This document shows positions 20,701 through 28,862 of a stretch of 64,000 nt of DNA, piece by piece. The position numbers and the translations under genes were made by a program. This stretch comes from Flavobacteria bacterium MS024-2A. Lineage in GTDB: Bacteria > Bacteroidota > Bacteroidia > Flavobacteriales > Flavobacteriaceae. Under the pieces are notes generated by a model that searched no databases, was not told the DNA's origin, and was given only the letters and a program-made list of their open reading frames with translations. Position 1 is the stretch's first letter, and each line of letters begins with the position of its first letter. The DNA is taken from contig CAJJBB010000005.1 in the NCBI GenBank assembly GCA_905182305.1, positions 62,001 through 126,000 on the forward strand, in the 5' to 3' direction.

Positions 20701-20846
20701 AAAGTGTTTAAATTTTGGATCGTAGCCCCTGGCAGAGGTAAACCTTCACTGTCATTAATTATCCCTGAAATTGACTGCGCATTTAACGAAATCGAAAAAA
20801 CAAAGAATAAAAATGAAGTAAATATAATGTGTTTATATATTTTCAT
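17748..20846 (-). CDS. SusC/RagA family TonB-linked outer membrane transporter
   Basis: 1032 aa. Signal peptide 1-23, then a carboxypeptidase D-like regulatory domain (SGIINDSEGLPLPGATIQ to about residue 95), a TonB-box-like region (DEVVVSSFGFEKK at about 103-115), the plug domain (ALRGKVAGVNIS, PLYIIDGISI, IKSISVLKGGAAAALYGS) and a 22-strand barrel to the C-terminal SLGLSINLKL. It imports the oligomeric ligand captured by the SusD partner, powered by TonB-ExbBD. No FecR/sigma signalling extension is visible. Expression is probably controlled by the divergent TPR/LuxR-type regulator. Substrate cannot be inferred: no glycoside hydrolase sits next to the pair. Confidence 0.93.
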   Translation of the reverse strand: MKIYKHIIFTSFLFFVFSISLNAQSISGIINDSEGLPLPGATIQNLNTLDGVSTDFDGKFNIDASLDDVLEISFIGFETFQLKISNLSDDFTIQLELGNELDEVVVSSFGFEKKTKALGYSVTQVEGDEMSRVKSTNPLQALRGKVAGVNISNNASGIKGSTRVVIRGSSSFNGSNQPLYIIDGISIQNEQLGTAGEWGGIDGGDGLSTINPDDIKSISVLKGGAAAALYGSRASNGVILITTKDGGLERQGLGVEISNQTIFTQINDNFNPQMSYGNGLLGVASTNSLDPFNSWGPKLSSGTKLYDNMNTLYDTGLAMTNSVAFTSNTEKGSTRVSFTNLEASDVIDTSELKRNSLNLTTVQNLSDKLTVKASIKYNETREKGNVVMGTSPASPNETIRNFTPEIDVRDYLGEFGNGTTDGINELLPSTSIYSTNPWFAKNNNPISVYRDRLLASTSIQYNINEYLYAKLQAGFDRNTNHFNNTTGQGGNLNFPGISFFPKGDLYQQTQTIKQHDADFFIGTNGINITNDFSFNGFIGTGTFAFESEAVGVLGRNTVIPGLLTIQNTENQAALYQYGKKQINSTYANAEFDYQDKIFLTVTARNDWFSTLSAVGKETPNNDLYGSASLSVILSDLVELPSFLSFAKLRGGFSQVAGGAGNPYSLSLTYGLIGQGHLGSPLGAINGGNIPNVTITPFQKDETEIGLDMKMFNNKLSLDIAYYENKTTGDIVNAATSRASGYTATTINLGEMTNQGVEILLRGTVIDKEDLSLDLSLNYANNQSNVVKTDENGNLLQIAVGSLFNSFIGAKEGEPFGVIYGTSFLRDDQGRVIHKLIDGVPIAQQENVSKVLGLGVAPTQIGFGGDLSYKNFSLYVFFEGKFGGSIISDTNSRMKQLGRHQITVPAGGREVGFTPDGVMDDGSAVPLVAGSDIQKYWNTAARFDIGEENVYTNDFIRISQLSLNYRFPQEVLQGTFIKSANVALVGNNLGFIFKDVPNIDPEAFNRANTNGQGVEGIGMPIGESLGLSINLKL

Positions 20847-20916
20847 ATTATAGTTATTTTAGTTAATTCAAGCGACGAAGATATATTTTGTATATATGAA
20901 TAAGTATAAACCATGT

Positions 20917-20971
20917 ACTACAATCATACGTCAATTCCATAAATTCTTAAAATATACTACTACATTGATAC
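20917..20971. promoter_or_regulatory. Paired direct repeats ACTACAnnnATAC in the susC/regulator intergenic region
   Basis: Two copies of ACTACAnnnATAC, at 20917-20929 and 20959-20971, are exactly 42 bp apart, close to four DNA turns. On the minus strand a TTTTTG and a TATATTTT element 17 bp apart lie at about 20950-20985, a possible susC promoter. The repeats are candidate binding sites for the divergently encoded regulator; this is inference from position and phasing. Confidence 0.35.
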
Positions 20972-21057
20972 TACAAAAATTTAAATTATATTATGTAATT
21001 GCTTATAATTTAATTAATAAGTAGTGTATATTAGATTAATTATATTAATATATATTT

Positions 21058-22773
21058 TTGAAAAAATCATTACTTCTTAGCCTATTTTTTTTAATGATAT
21101 TTCAATCATTTTATGCCCAAGAGTGGAGTTCTTCATTAGATTCAATTGATTTTTATAAAGGATTTAATCCTGAGAAAGCATTAAAATTTGGATTTGAAGC
21201 ACTAGAAAGAAAAGATATTAATGAAATTTCATATGAATTATATGAAATTTATTTCAAATTAGGTGAAAGTTTTTATTTAGCTAAAGAGTATGAACAGACA
21301 TTTAAATATTTATCTAGATCCCTAGCTATTTATGAATTAGTTCCAACCCAGGATAGAAAAAATAAATTAATAAATAAACCCCCGTGGGTTTTATTTATTT
21401 TAGCAAATGTTTACTTTATTAATGACAGATTTGAAAAATCAAAAAAATTACTTCTTGAGGCAACTGAAAACTTTAATTTAATTGAATATAATTTAGGGAA
21501 AAATTCTGGATTAAATTCAGCTGATGATATTTTTGGACAGAAAAATTTTGGATTAAGTTCAGTTGATGATACTTTTGGGTCGATCTCAATAAAAGAGGGC
21601 AATTTCGATCAAGCTGAGGTATATTTTAAAAATTCCTTGCAAAGGAGACTTGAATTTGACAGGAAATCTGATATACTATTTTCTTATTCAAAATTAATTT
21701 TTCTTTATTTCAATACCCAAAGAGCCGAATTAGGACTTAACTATTTAAGCAAGGCTCAAAAATTACATGAATCATTCAGTAAAACAGTTTCACTGGAGAG
21801 TGATCTTTTTTATTCACAAATTATTTCAACCTATGCTTCATATCTAAAATCAAATGGTCAACTCCTAGAGGCATTAGAGGCTTATAATAAAGCAAAAAGT
21901 ATAATTTATGATTTCCCACAATTACATAAACAACAAGTTGATATTTTAATAGCAAATTGTTTATATGACCTTAAACGGTTCAATGACTCTGAAGAACTTG
22001 TTTTAAACCTTCTAGAGTCAGATGACAGAAATGTCACAAATAAAATAGAGAATTTACAATTACTTCAAAAAGTATTGGCTGCACAAAGCAGAACTAAAGA
22101 AATATTATCGATAAATGATTCTTTGAATTATTATTTAAAAAAACAGAATCAAATTAGAAATATTGAGTTTAGTGATTTAGAAAGTCAACTTATATTATCT
22201 GAAAAACAAAAAGAATTGAATCTAAATAAAATAAAGTACATTAAAAATCAATCTTTCTATATAATATTCATTTTATCAATCCTTGCAATTGTTATAATTC
22301 TTTTTTATAATTATAATTATCAAAAAGAAAAAAATTCACGTTTAGATTTAGAAAAGAAACAAATTATGAATGAGCTTGATTCCAAAAACATAGAATTAGT
22401 GAGCAAAGCAAATTTCATTATGCAAAGAAATGAATTTCTAATAAACCTTAATTCTAAAGTTGATAAAATTTCACCAGAGAAGGTGAAAAAAGAAATTTCA
22501 AGTGTTATTAATGCTGAAAAATCCTATGAAGAATTTGACAAAATATTTACTCAAGTATATCCAGGATTCTATGAAAACTTGAAATCAAAACATGATTTAT
22601 CTCAAACTTATCTCAGACTTGTTGCTTACATAAAGATGAATGAGAATAATAATGAAATAGCTACTCTTAGTGGTGTTTCATTAAGAACTGTCGAAACCCA
22701 GCGCTATAGATTATCAAAAATATTAAATTTAAAAGATGACCAAGACTTAAATTCTTACATAAAGAGTATATAG
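21058..22773 (+). CDS. Membrane-anchored TPR sensor-regulator with LuxR-type HTH
   Basis: 571 aa from a TTG start (KKSLLLSLFFLMIF signal follows at once and no ATG is near). After the signal peptide (cleavage near FYAQEW), residues about 30-370 form TPR-like helix pairs in the periplasm; about 360-395 and 420-465 are coiled-coil; one membrane helix lies at about 396-418 (SFYIIFILSILAIVIILFY). The C-terminus (about 515-571) is a cytoplasmic helix-turn-helix of the LuxR/GerE type: NNEIATLSGVSLRTVETQRY. This architecture is common in Flavobacteriia next to SusC/SusD genes and presumably couples an envelope signal directly to transcription. It is divergent from susC (210 bp). A 14-aa tandem duplication occurs at residues 148-175. 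Confidence 0.85.
   Translation: MKKSLLLSLFFLMIFQSFYAQEWSSSLDSIDFYKGFNPEKALKFGFEALERKDINEISYELYEIYFKLGESFYLAKEYEQTFKYLSRSLAIYELVPTQDRKNKLINKPPWVLFILANVYFINDRFEKSKKLLLEATENFNLIEYNLGKNSGLNSADDIFGQKNFGLSSVDDTFGSISIKEGNFDQAEVYFKNSLQRRLEFDRKSDILFSYSKLIFLYFNTQRAELGLNYLSKAQKLHESFSKTVSLESDLFYSQIISTYASYLKSNGQLLEALEAYNKAKSIIYDFPQLHKQQVDILIANCLYDLKRFNDSEELVLNLLESDDRNVTNKIENLQLLQKVLAAQSRTKEILSINDSLNYYLKKQNQIRNIEFSDLESQLILSEKQKELNLNKIKYIKNQSFYIIFILSILAIVIILFYNYNYQKEKNSRLDLEKKQIMNELDSKNIELVSKANFIMQRNEFLINLNSKVDKISPEKVKKEISSVINAEKSYEEFDKIFTQVYPGFYENLKSKHDLSQTYLRLVAYIKMNENNNEIATLSGVSLRTVETQRYRLSKILNLKDDQDLNSYIKSI
21499..21582 (+). repeat. 42-bp imperfect tandem duplication inside the TPR regulator gene
   Basis: Two in-frame 42-bp units (21499-21540 and 21541-21582) encode KNSGLNSADDIFGQ and KNFGLSSVDDTFGS. 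They interrupt the TPR helices and look like a recent in-frame duplication that has begun to diverge. Confidence 0.85.
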
Positions 22774-22826
22774 TTTTATCACATAAAATTCTCATAGTAT
22801 AATAGCCTTGAATTTTATATCTTTCA

Positions 22827-23207
22827 ATTAAAAAAAACTTCCTCAATATTATTTACTTTAACTTTTTTTCTTTTTCTCAACAAGATAATCCTGCTCTAGA
22901 TTTTTTATATCCAAGTGAAGATGTAGTATTAAAATACCATGATGATTGGGGTAAATAGAATTATAAAAAAGTAATTAAAGAATTTTAAATGAAACCTTTA
23001 AAATTAAATGATATTTTCTTTTAGGGAATAGTATTACCGCCTATAGCATTCAGTTGGAGTGAAAGATTAAATTATTCCAATATCAAAAACAGAGGAATAG
23101 GGGGGGGTGATACTACTGATGGAGTTTTAGCTCAAATCGACGAAATCATTTGCTTTAAACCAATAGCAGTTTTTTTGTTAATCGGAATTAATGATATATC
23201 AAACTAA
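22827..23207 (+). pseudogene. Decayed SGNH/GDSL hydrolase gene
   Basis: The gap after the regulator holds the remains of a secreted SGNH-fold lipase/acylhydrolase. From 22827 the frame reads KKNFLNIIYFNFFSFSQQD, a signal-peptide-like stretch whose start codon is now ATT. It continues with YPSEDVVLKYHDDWG, a stop, YKKVIKEF, a stop, and KPLKLNDI. The block I motif is still legible in another frame (LGNSIT at about 23022). From 23052 the original frame resumes: SWSERLNYSNIKNRGI, then GDTTDGVLAQIDEI and the block III motif LLIGINDISN before a stop at 23205. So it has lost its start, has two or more stops, two compensating frameshifts and is cut off after block III. A G8 tract sits at 23100-23107. 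It cannot make a functional enzyme. Confidence 0.8.
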
Positions 23208-23228
23208 GCTTTCTAAATATTTTTAATA

Positions 23229-23498
23229 ATGCAAAAAAATAAAGATTGGTGTGTTTACATAGTTGAGTGTTTCGATAAAACATTGTACACTGGAATTACA
23301 ACAGATCCAGAAAGAAGAATCGTTGAGCATAACGATTCTAATAAAGGTGCTAAATATACAAGAAATCGAAGACCAGTAAATTTGGTTTATTTAGAAAAAA
23401 ATCATGATAAATCAACCGCATCTAAACGTGAAAGTTTCATTAAGAAATTATCTAGAGTAGATAAACTAAAACTAATAGGGACAGAATACCTAAAGTAA
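23229..23498 (+). CDS. GIY-YIG nuclease superfamily protein (UPF0213/YhbQ-like)
   Basis: 89-aa single-domain protein. The GIY-YIG core is clear: CVYIVECFDKTLYTGITTD at 8-26 (VYI and YTG taking the GIY and YIG positions), Arg29/Arg30 in PERRIVEHN, and Glu72 in KRESFIKKLSR, the catalytic Glu. Length and motifs match the UPF0213 group (YhbQ-like), whose members may cleave DNA in repair; the physiological role is unsettled. The gene is intact although both flanks (SGNH remnant upstream, ABC remnant further down) are decayed. Confidence 0.9.
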   Translation: MQKNKDWCVYIVECFDKTLYTGITTDPERRIVEHNDSNKGAKYTRNRRPVNLVYLEKNHDKSTASKRESFIKKLSRVDKLKLIGTEYLK

Positions 23499-23582
23499 TG
23501 TAATGGTTGTCTTTTTATGAATTTGGATTTAGGACAAGCATTTAATTTTGTTGTACTTTTATTGATCTACTAAAACTCACTT

Positions 23583-24401
23583 ATGTATTTACAATTATTT
23601 AATATTTTTTTAGCCACAATATTTTCTTTTATAGGGACAACTATTCCTGTTAATTCTGAGGAAATTCAGGATTTTCAAGGCAAGGCGTATTACTTTTCTA
23701 AATCTACCATGGATTTAGGTTCATGGGGAGCAAGAATGAGTGAAGTCCAAAAAAAAGACATTAAAAATCGACTAAAAAACAGATTAGAAAAAACCTACGT
23801 TCTAACCTTTGATAAAGATGAGTCCATATTTAAAGAAGAAGAAAAGGTAGATGCAATTTCTGGAGCCACTGATTCATGGGGAAGTAATTTTGCAAGAGGT
23901 AAACAGTATAAAAATGTTAGTAGTAATCAATTAATCCAGGCACAGGAGTTTTATGGAAAGCGTTTTTTAGTGAAAGATGAATTACAAAAAATTGAATGGA
24001 AAATGGGTTCAGAATCCAAACAAATTGGACAATATTTGTGCTTTAAAGCAACGGCAGTTATTCCTACTGATGAATTAACCTGGTATGATTTTTCTTGGAA
24101 TGATTTATCTTCTGATGAAGAGAATAAAGACATTGAATTGACTTCAGTTGAAGCTTGGTATACACTTCAAATTCCATTAAATCATGGCCCTGCTGAATAT
24201 TGGGGTCTTCCTGGACTTATTTTAGAAGTTAGCGCAGGCAATACAACCATGCTTTGCTCACAAGTGATTATAAATCCTAAAGAAAAAATCGAAATTAAAT
24301 CTCCCAATAAAGGAAAAGAGATTAATAAAATAAATTACAGTGAAACAGTTCAGAGTAAAATGCTTGAAATGAGAAATAACCGAGGTAGAAGAAGAGGTTA
24401 A
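23583..24401 (+). CDS. GLPGLI family secreted protein
   Basis: 272 aa with an N-terminal signal (LFNIFLATIFSFIG). The family-defining motif is present as YWGLPGLILEVS (about residues 206-217), followed by AGNTTMLCSQVIINP. The C-terminus is basic (RNNRGRRRG). GLPGLI proteins are restricted to Bacteroidota and their function is unknown; they are often found with TonB-receptor-like outer membrane proteins, as here with the gene at 24680. Length is in the family range. The stop at 24399-24401 is immediately followed by a fragment of an unrelated ABC transporter. Confidence 0.85.
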   Translation: MYLQLFNIFLATIFSFIGTTIPVNSEEIQDFQGKAYYFSKSTMDLGSWGARMSEVQKKDIKNRLKNRLEKTYVLTFDKDESIFKEEEKVDAISGATDSWGSNFARGKQYKNVSSNQLIQAQEFYGKRFLVKDELQKIEWKMGSESKQIGQYLCFKATAVIPTDELTWYDFSWNDLSSDEENKDIELTSVEAWYTLQIPLNHGPAEYWGLPGLILEVSAGNTTMLCSQVIINPKEKIEIKSPNKGKEINKINYSETVQSKMLEMRNNRGRRRG

Positions 24402-24403
24402 AT

Positions 24404-24565
24404 CGAACTTCACTAGTTAATGCTCACCGACTTTCTACTATTAAAAAAGCAGATGTAATTTTAGCACTTGATAAAGTTAAAATTATAGCCTCTGGGAATC
24501 ATCAAAAATTGTTAATTTCAAATAAACAGTATAAAAAATGGGTGCAAATTCAGCGTATGGATTAA
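24404..24565 (+). pseudogene. C-terminal fragment of an ABC transporter ATPase
   Basis: The 162 bp right after the GLPGLI stop translate to RTSLVNAHRLSTIKKADVIL and then ALDKVKIIASGNHQKLL, ending in QYKKWVQIQRMD and a stop. This is the end of an ABC exporter nucleotide-binding domain: the switch His (H-loop) in AHRLSTI, then the D/G-rich strand and the G-xHxxLL element. Walker A, signature and Walker B are absent, and no start codon is in place. It is a relic of a rearrangement or deletion. Confidence 0.8.
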
Positions 24566-24679
24566 ACTTTTTTTGTTAATTCTTGTCAAAACATTGAAAT
24601 AATAATTAAAAGTGAGGATTCATCAATCATTATTTATTTACTCCTTTTAGGTTTTATTTTTAAATATCTAACTCCAATT

Positions 24680-27388
24680 ATGATTAAAAATATTTTCATA
24701 TTCTTTTTATTTTTGAGCTTTACTTCCTATGGACAAGTTAAACTAGAAGGTATTGTTAAGGATAGCTTAAAAGTCCCATTAGAATCAGCTAGTTTAGTAG
24801 CAATTGATCAAAAAACAAATAATTTAGAATCTTACGTTCTTACCGATATTAACGGTAAATACAAGTTGAACCTTAAAAATAATAGTAACTATAAAATACA
24901 GGTTAGCTACATAGGTTTACGAACCATTAATGAAACCCTGGACACTAAAGAAGCTGATATTTTAAAAGATTTTGTATTAAGGTCTGATATAGCCTTGGAT
25001 GAAGTAATTGTCAAAATGCCAGTAGTGGTAAGAGGCGATACTTTGATTTATGATGCCGATTCATTTAAAAATGGCTCTGAAAGAAAACTAGAGGATATAA
25101 TTGATAAGCTACCGGGTGTTGAAATTAATGAAAGTGGTCAAATTGAAGTTGAGGGCAAAGTTGTCAATAAATTAATGGTCAATGGTAAAGACTTTTTTGA
25201 CGGTGACACCAAAATTGGCACCAAAAACATCCCGTCAAGTGCTGTTGATAAAATTCAAGTGTTACGAAATTATGCTGAAGTTGGTCAGCTGAGTGGTGTT
25301 AGGAACAACCAAAATAATTTTGCTATAAATATTAAATTAAAACAGGGTAAGGAAAGTTTTTGGTTTGGAAATGTTACTGCAGGTGCTGGAGATTCTCCAG
25401 ATGAAAATCTGTATTTAGTTCAACCAAAATTATTTTATTATAATCCCAAATACAGCATAAATTTCATAAGTGATCTCAATAATATTGGCGAAGTAGCTTT
25501 ATCCAGAAGAGATATTAGAGGTTTTGGCGGTGGGTTTAATGCTCCAAGCAGGCAAAGTGGAACGAGTATAAATCTTGGGGATAACAGCTTGAATTTTTTA
25601 ACAAATCAACGTAATGCTTTAAAAATAGAGAACAAGCTTGCTACGATGAATTTTAGTTATTCCCCCAACAAATCATTGGATTTAAGTGGTTTTTTGATTT
25701 ATAACAATAGTCGAATTCTTTCCAATGAATTTAATCGTATTCAATATACCAATCCAGATTTAGGCATTCCAGATGAGGCAACAGAACAATCAAATACTGA
25801 ACTCTCAAATCAAGGACTTCTTAAGTTGAGTGCCTCTTACAAGCCTAATGGGATGAATCAAGTAGATTATGATATTTTGGCTAGGATATCAAATGATTCT
25901 CAAGCAAAAAATAACTTTTCCTCTATTCTTGGAAATACAGATCAATTTGATGAAGTAACTCCTTTTAGTATAAATCAAAACCTTAGTTATTATTACACCC
26001 TTGATGAGAATAATATTTTTGCTTTTGCAGCCCAAAATTTAATTAAAAATGAAAATCCTTTCTATAATGCAGTGCTAGAAAATAATTCAGATGAACTGGA
26101 TCCTTTTGATTCCACGGCATCAGCACTAGGATTGGATACTTCACGGGAAAATTATAATCTAAGCCAAAACAAAAAAATTCTGTCCAATCAGCTAGATGCT
26201 AAGCTCGATTATTACCATATTATTAATCCGAAAAGTAATATAAATCTAACACTGGGTACTCTTTTGAGTCGACAGGAATTCAATTCAAATATTTTTCAAT
26301 TTCTGACAAGTGGATCTGATCTGCAGCCAATTCCTTTATTTAATAATGGATTAGCAAAAAATGATATTGAATACACTTTTACAGACGTATACCTTGGTGC
26401 ACATTATCGATTTAAGACTGGTATTTTTACCTTTACACCAGGTTTTTCTGTTCATGCTTACGGAAATAAAAACATTCAATTTGGCGAAACTGTTTCAGAT
26501 AAATTTTTAAAAGTATTGCCTGATTTTGAAACTAGAATCCAACTAAAGAAAGGAGAGTCACTGACTTTTAATTATAATATGCGTAATCAATTTACAGATG
26601 TAACACGATTGGCACGAGGCCTAGTTTTTAATGATTATAATAGCTTGCAATATGGAGAACCTGATTTACAAAATGCATTATCACATAATTTGAGTTTACT
26701 TTATAGTAGCTTTAATCTTTTTAATTATACCAATGTTTTTGCAAGAGCTTCTTATTCTAATAACATTGATCAAATTAGGGGGTTAACAAATTTTGAAAAT
26801 GTAATACGTACAAGTACTTTTTTTAACTCAAATTTTGCTGATGAAAACTTCAATATTTTTGGGCGTATTCAAAGAACATTTGGTAAAGTAAGAGCCAGTT
26901 TGAATACTAATTTTAATTACAGTAAAATCAATCAATTTATTCAAGATAGACAATCGTTAAACGAAAGGTTTACCCAAACATTTACTCCAGGTATTAGAAC
27001 GAATTTTAAGGTTGCTCCTAATATTAGTCTTCGATATCGTTATAGTATAACAAACAATATTCAGGGTAGTAGAGAAACTAAATTTATTACTAAGGTTCCT
27101 TCTTTAGAGTTTGATGCATTTATAGTTGAAAAATTTACTTTTAAAACTAATTATAGCTTAACTACCCAAGATCAAGTAGATGGAGAATCTGAGTCCTTTC
27201 AAATTTGGGAGGCAACACTTTCTTATAGAAAAGATAAAGACGCGAAATGGGAATATGAGTTTAAGGGGACTAACTTATTGAATGTAAATTCTCAAGTAAG
27301 AAATAATGCGAATAATATATCTGTTTTTAATTCTGTAACATTTATTCAGCCAAGATTCTTAACTTTTAGAGTAGTATATCAGCTTTAA
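24680..27388 (+). CDS. TonB-receptor-like outer membrane protein with CarboxypepD_reg domain
   Basis: 902 aa. Signal peptide 1-19 (SLFTSYGQ end), CarboxypepD_reg-like beta-sandwich at about 20-105 (LEGIVKDSLKVPLESASLV), then a plug-like domain (RKLEDIIDKLPGVEI, NKLMVNGKDFFDGD) and a long beta-barrel ending in the aromatic FLTFRVVYQL. It lacks the strict SusC plug motif and belongs to the shorter TonB-dependent-receptor-like group with no SusD partner. With the GLPGLI gene 279 bp upstream on the same strand it forms a pairing seen often in Bacteroidota; substrate unknown. Between them lies the ABC remnant, so co-transcription is uncertain. Confidence 0.85.
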   Translation: MIKNIFIFFLFLSFTSYGQVKLEGIVKDSLKVPLESASLVAIDQKTNNLESYVLTDINGKYKLNLKNNSNYKIQVSYIGLRTINETLDTKEADILKDFVLRSDIALDEVIVKMPVVVRGDTLIYDADSFKNGSERKLEDIIDKLPGVEINESGQIEVEGKVVNKLMVNGKDFFDGDTKIGTKNIPSSAVDKIQVLRNYAEVGQLSGVRNNQNNFAINIKLKQGKESFWFGNVTAGAGDSPDENLYLVQPKLFYYNPKYSINFISDLNNIGEVALSRRDIRGFGGGFNAPSRQSGTSINLGDNSLNFLTNQRNALKIENKLATMNFSYSPNKSLDLSGFLIYNNSRILSNEFNRIQYTNPDLGIPDEATEQSNTELSNQGLLKLSASYKPNGMNQVDYDILARISNDSQAKNNFSSILGNTDQFDEVTPFSINQNLSYYYTLDENNIFAFAAQNLIKNENPFYNAVLENNSDELDPFDSTASALGLDTSRENYNLSQNKKILSNQLDAKLDYYHIINPKSNINLTLGTLLSRQEFNSNIFQFLTSGSDLQPIPLFNNGLAKNDIEYTFTDVYLGAHYRFKTGIFTFTPGFSVHAYGNKNIQFGETVSDKFLKVLPDFETRIQLKKGESLTFNYNMRNQFTDVTRLARGLVFNDYNSLQYGEPDLQNALSHNLSLLYSSFNLFNYTNVFARASYSNNIDQIRGLTNFENVIRTSTFFNSNFADENFNIFGRIQRTFGKVRASLNTNFNYSKINQFIQDRQSLNERFTQTFTPGIRTNFKVAPNISLRYRYSITNNIQGSRETKFITKVPSLEFDAFIVEKFTFKTNYSLTTQDQVDGESESFQIWEATLSYRKDKDAKWEYEFKGTNLLNVNSQVRNNANNISVFNSVTFIQPRFLTFRVVYQL

Positions 27389-27440
27389 AGACCTTTTTTA
27401 TATGATAAATTTATCTTTGTTTAATTTGAAAAAAAATTAA

Positions 27441-28862
27441 GTGAATAGTTGGATTGTATGTAGGAAGTGTAATGGTCAAGGAAAAATTAGCAGGAAACTT
27501 TCTAAAGTTAGTAAGCAGAATTTCCAAAAGGGCGTACTTCAATTTAATAAAAATAGCGCTGGAGAAAATACTACTACTATCTTAAAGCGACATCTATATG
27601 CATGTAAAACTTGTAAGGGCTCAGGACTTATTATTTCTGAAGTCCCTCCCTCAGCTAATAAAAATCTATATCCTAACCTTGCTATTATTGGTGGTGGAAT
27701 TGCTGGAGTAGCCTTGGCAGTAGCTTGTTTACACCGGAGTATTCCTTTTACTCTTTACGAACGTGATACTAATTTTGAAGCTCGCTCTCAGGGATATGGG
27801 CTTACATTACAACAAGCGAGTAAATCTATTAAGGGTTTTGGACTTTTCAAATTAGATCAGGGTGTGGTTTCATCAAGACATGTCGTACACACAACTGAGG
27901 GAAAAGTAATTGGTGAATGGGGTATGAGGAAGTGGATGCCAACAAAGGAAGTTTCTGCTTTAAAGCCTTCAAATATTCATATTGCGCGTCAATCTTTGCG
28001 CTTAGAATTACTTAACCAACTTGGTGGATCTAATTTTGTGAAATGGGACCATAAGCTCGTTGCAATTCAAAAAGATACTACTAAAGGGGTTAAGTTACGT
28101 TTTAAAGTAAATGGTAATTTAAGGGAAACAAGTGCAGATTTAGTTGTGGGGGCAGACGGAATTCGAAGTACTGTTCGAAAGCTGATGCCTTTAAAGGATA
28201 ATGATTCTTTACATTATTTGGGATGTATTGTGATATTAGGAATTTGTCCTTTGAAAAAACTTAAAGATCTAGAAAGCCCTTTGCTAGATTCAGCGACAGT
28301 ATTTCAAACTGCAAATGGCAAAGAACGTATTTATATGATGCCCTATACGACAGACTCTGTTATGTGGCAACTTAGCTTTCCTTTATCAGAAACTGAGGCT
28401 AAGGCCTTAAGTAATAAAGGGCCTAAAGAATTAAAAAATGAGGCAAGTAGAAGAACCCAATGGCACAATCCGGTCCCTCAAATTTTAAAAGCGACATCAG
28501 AAGCTAATATTTCAGGATATCCAGTATACGATCGAGAAATATTAAAGTCAGATGTTATGGGAAGCCTAGGAGAAGTTTCCTTAATTGGAGATGCAGCTCA
28601 CCCTATGAGCCCATTTAAGGGTCAAGGTGCAAATCAAGCTTTATTAGATGCACTTGCACTGGCCCGCGGAATCTCACGTGGGTGCCAACCTTCTTCAAAG
28701 TGGAGAGAAGTTGGAATCAGGAAAAGTGTTTTAACTGAATTTGAAGCAGAAATGATTCATCGAACTACTCCCAAAGTAAAAGATTCTGCAGCAGCAGCAA
28801 AGTTTTTACATTCTAAACAAATATTAAAGGTTCAGAACAAGCCCAGAGGCTCGCCTTTTTAA
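27441..28862 (+). CDS. FAD-dependent monooxygenase fused to a DnaJ-type zinc module
   Basis: 473 aa from a GTG start 52 bp after the receptor gene. Residues 7-14 (CRKCNGQG) and 55-62 (CKTCKGSG) are two CxxCxGxG motifs as in the zinc-binding region of DnaJ; together they could bind one Zn. Residues about 79-440 form a class A flavin monooxygenase: GGGIAG for the FAD dinucleotide, the DG motif VGADGIRSTVRKL, and the GD motif LIGDAAHPMSPFKGQGANQAL. Such enzymes hydroxylate or epoxidise aromatic or polyketide-type substrates using NAD(P)H and O2. The zinc module is not part of the standard family and is separated from the flavin domain by a Ser/Lys-rich linker. The stop overlaps that of the convergent DUF2237 gene by 4 bp. 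Enzyme class sure, substrate unknown. Confidence 0.87.
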   Translation: MNSWIVCRKCNGQGKISRKLSKVSKQNFQKGVLQFNKNSAGENTTTILKRHLYACKTCKGSGLIISEVPPSANKNLYPNLAIIGGGIAGVALAVACLHRSIPFTLYERDTNFEARSQGYGLTLQQASKSIKGFGLFKLDQGVVSSRHVVHTTEGKVIGEWGMRKWMPTKEVSALKPSNIHIARQSLRLELLNQLGGSNFVKWDHKLVAIQKDTTKGVKLRFKVNGNLRETSADLVVGADGIRSTVRKLMPLKDNDSLHYLGCIVILGICPLKKLKDLESPLLDSATVFQTANGKERIYMMPYTTDSVMWQLSFPLSETEAKALSNKGPKELKNEASRRTQWHNPVPQILKATSEANISGYPVYDREILKSDVMGSLGEVSLIGDAAHPMSPFKGQGANQALLDALALARGISRGCQPSSKWREVGIRKSVLTEFEAEMIHRTTPKVKDSAAAAKFLHSKQILKVQNKPRGSPF

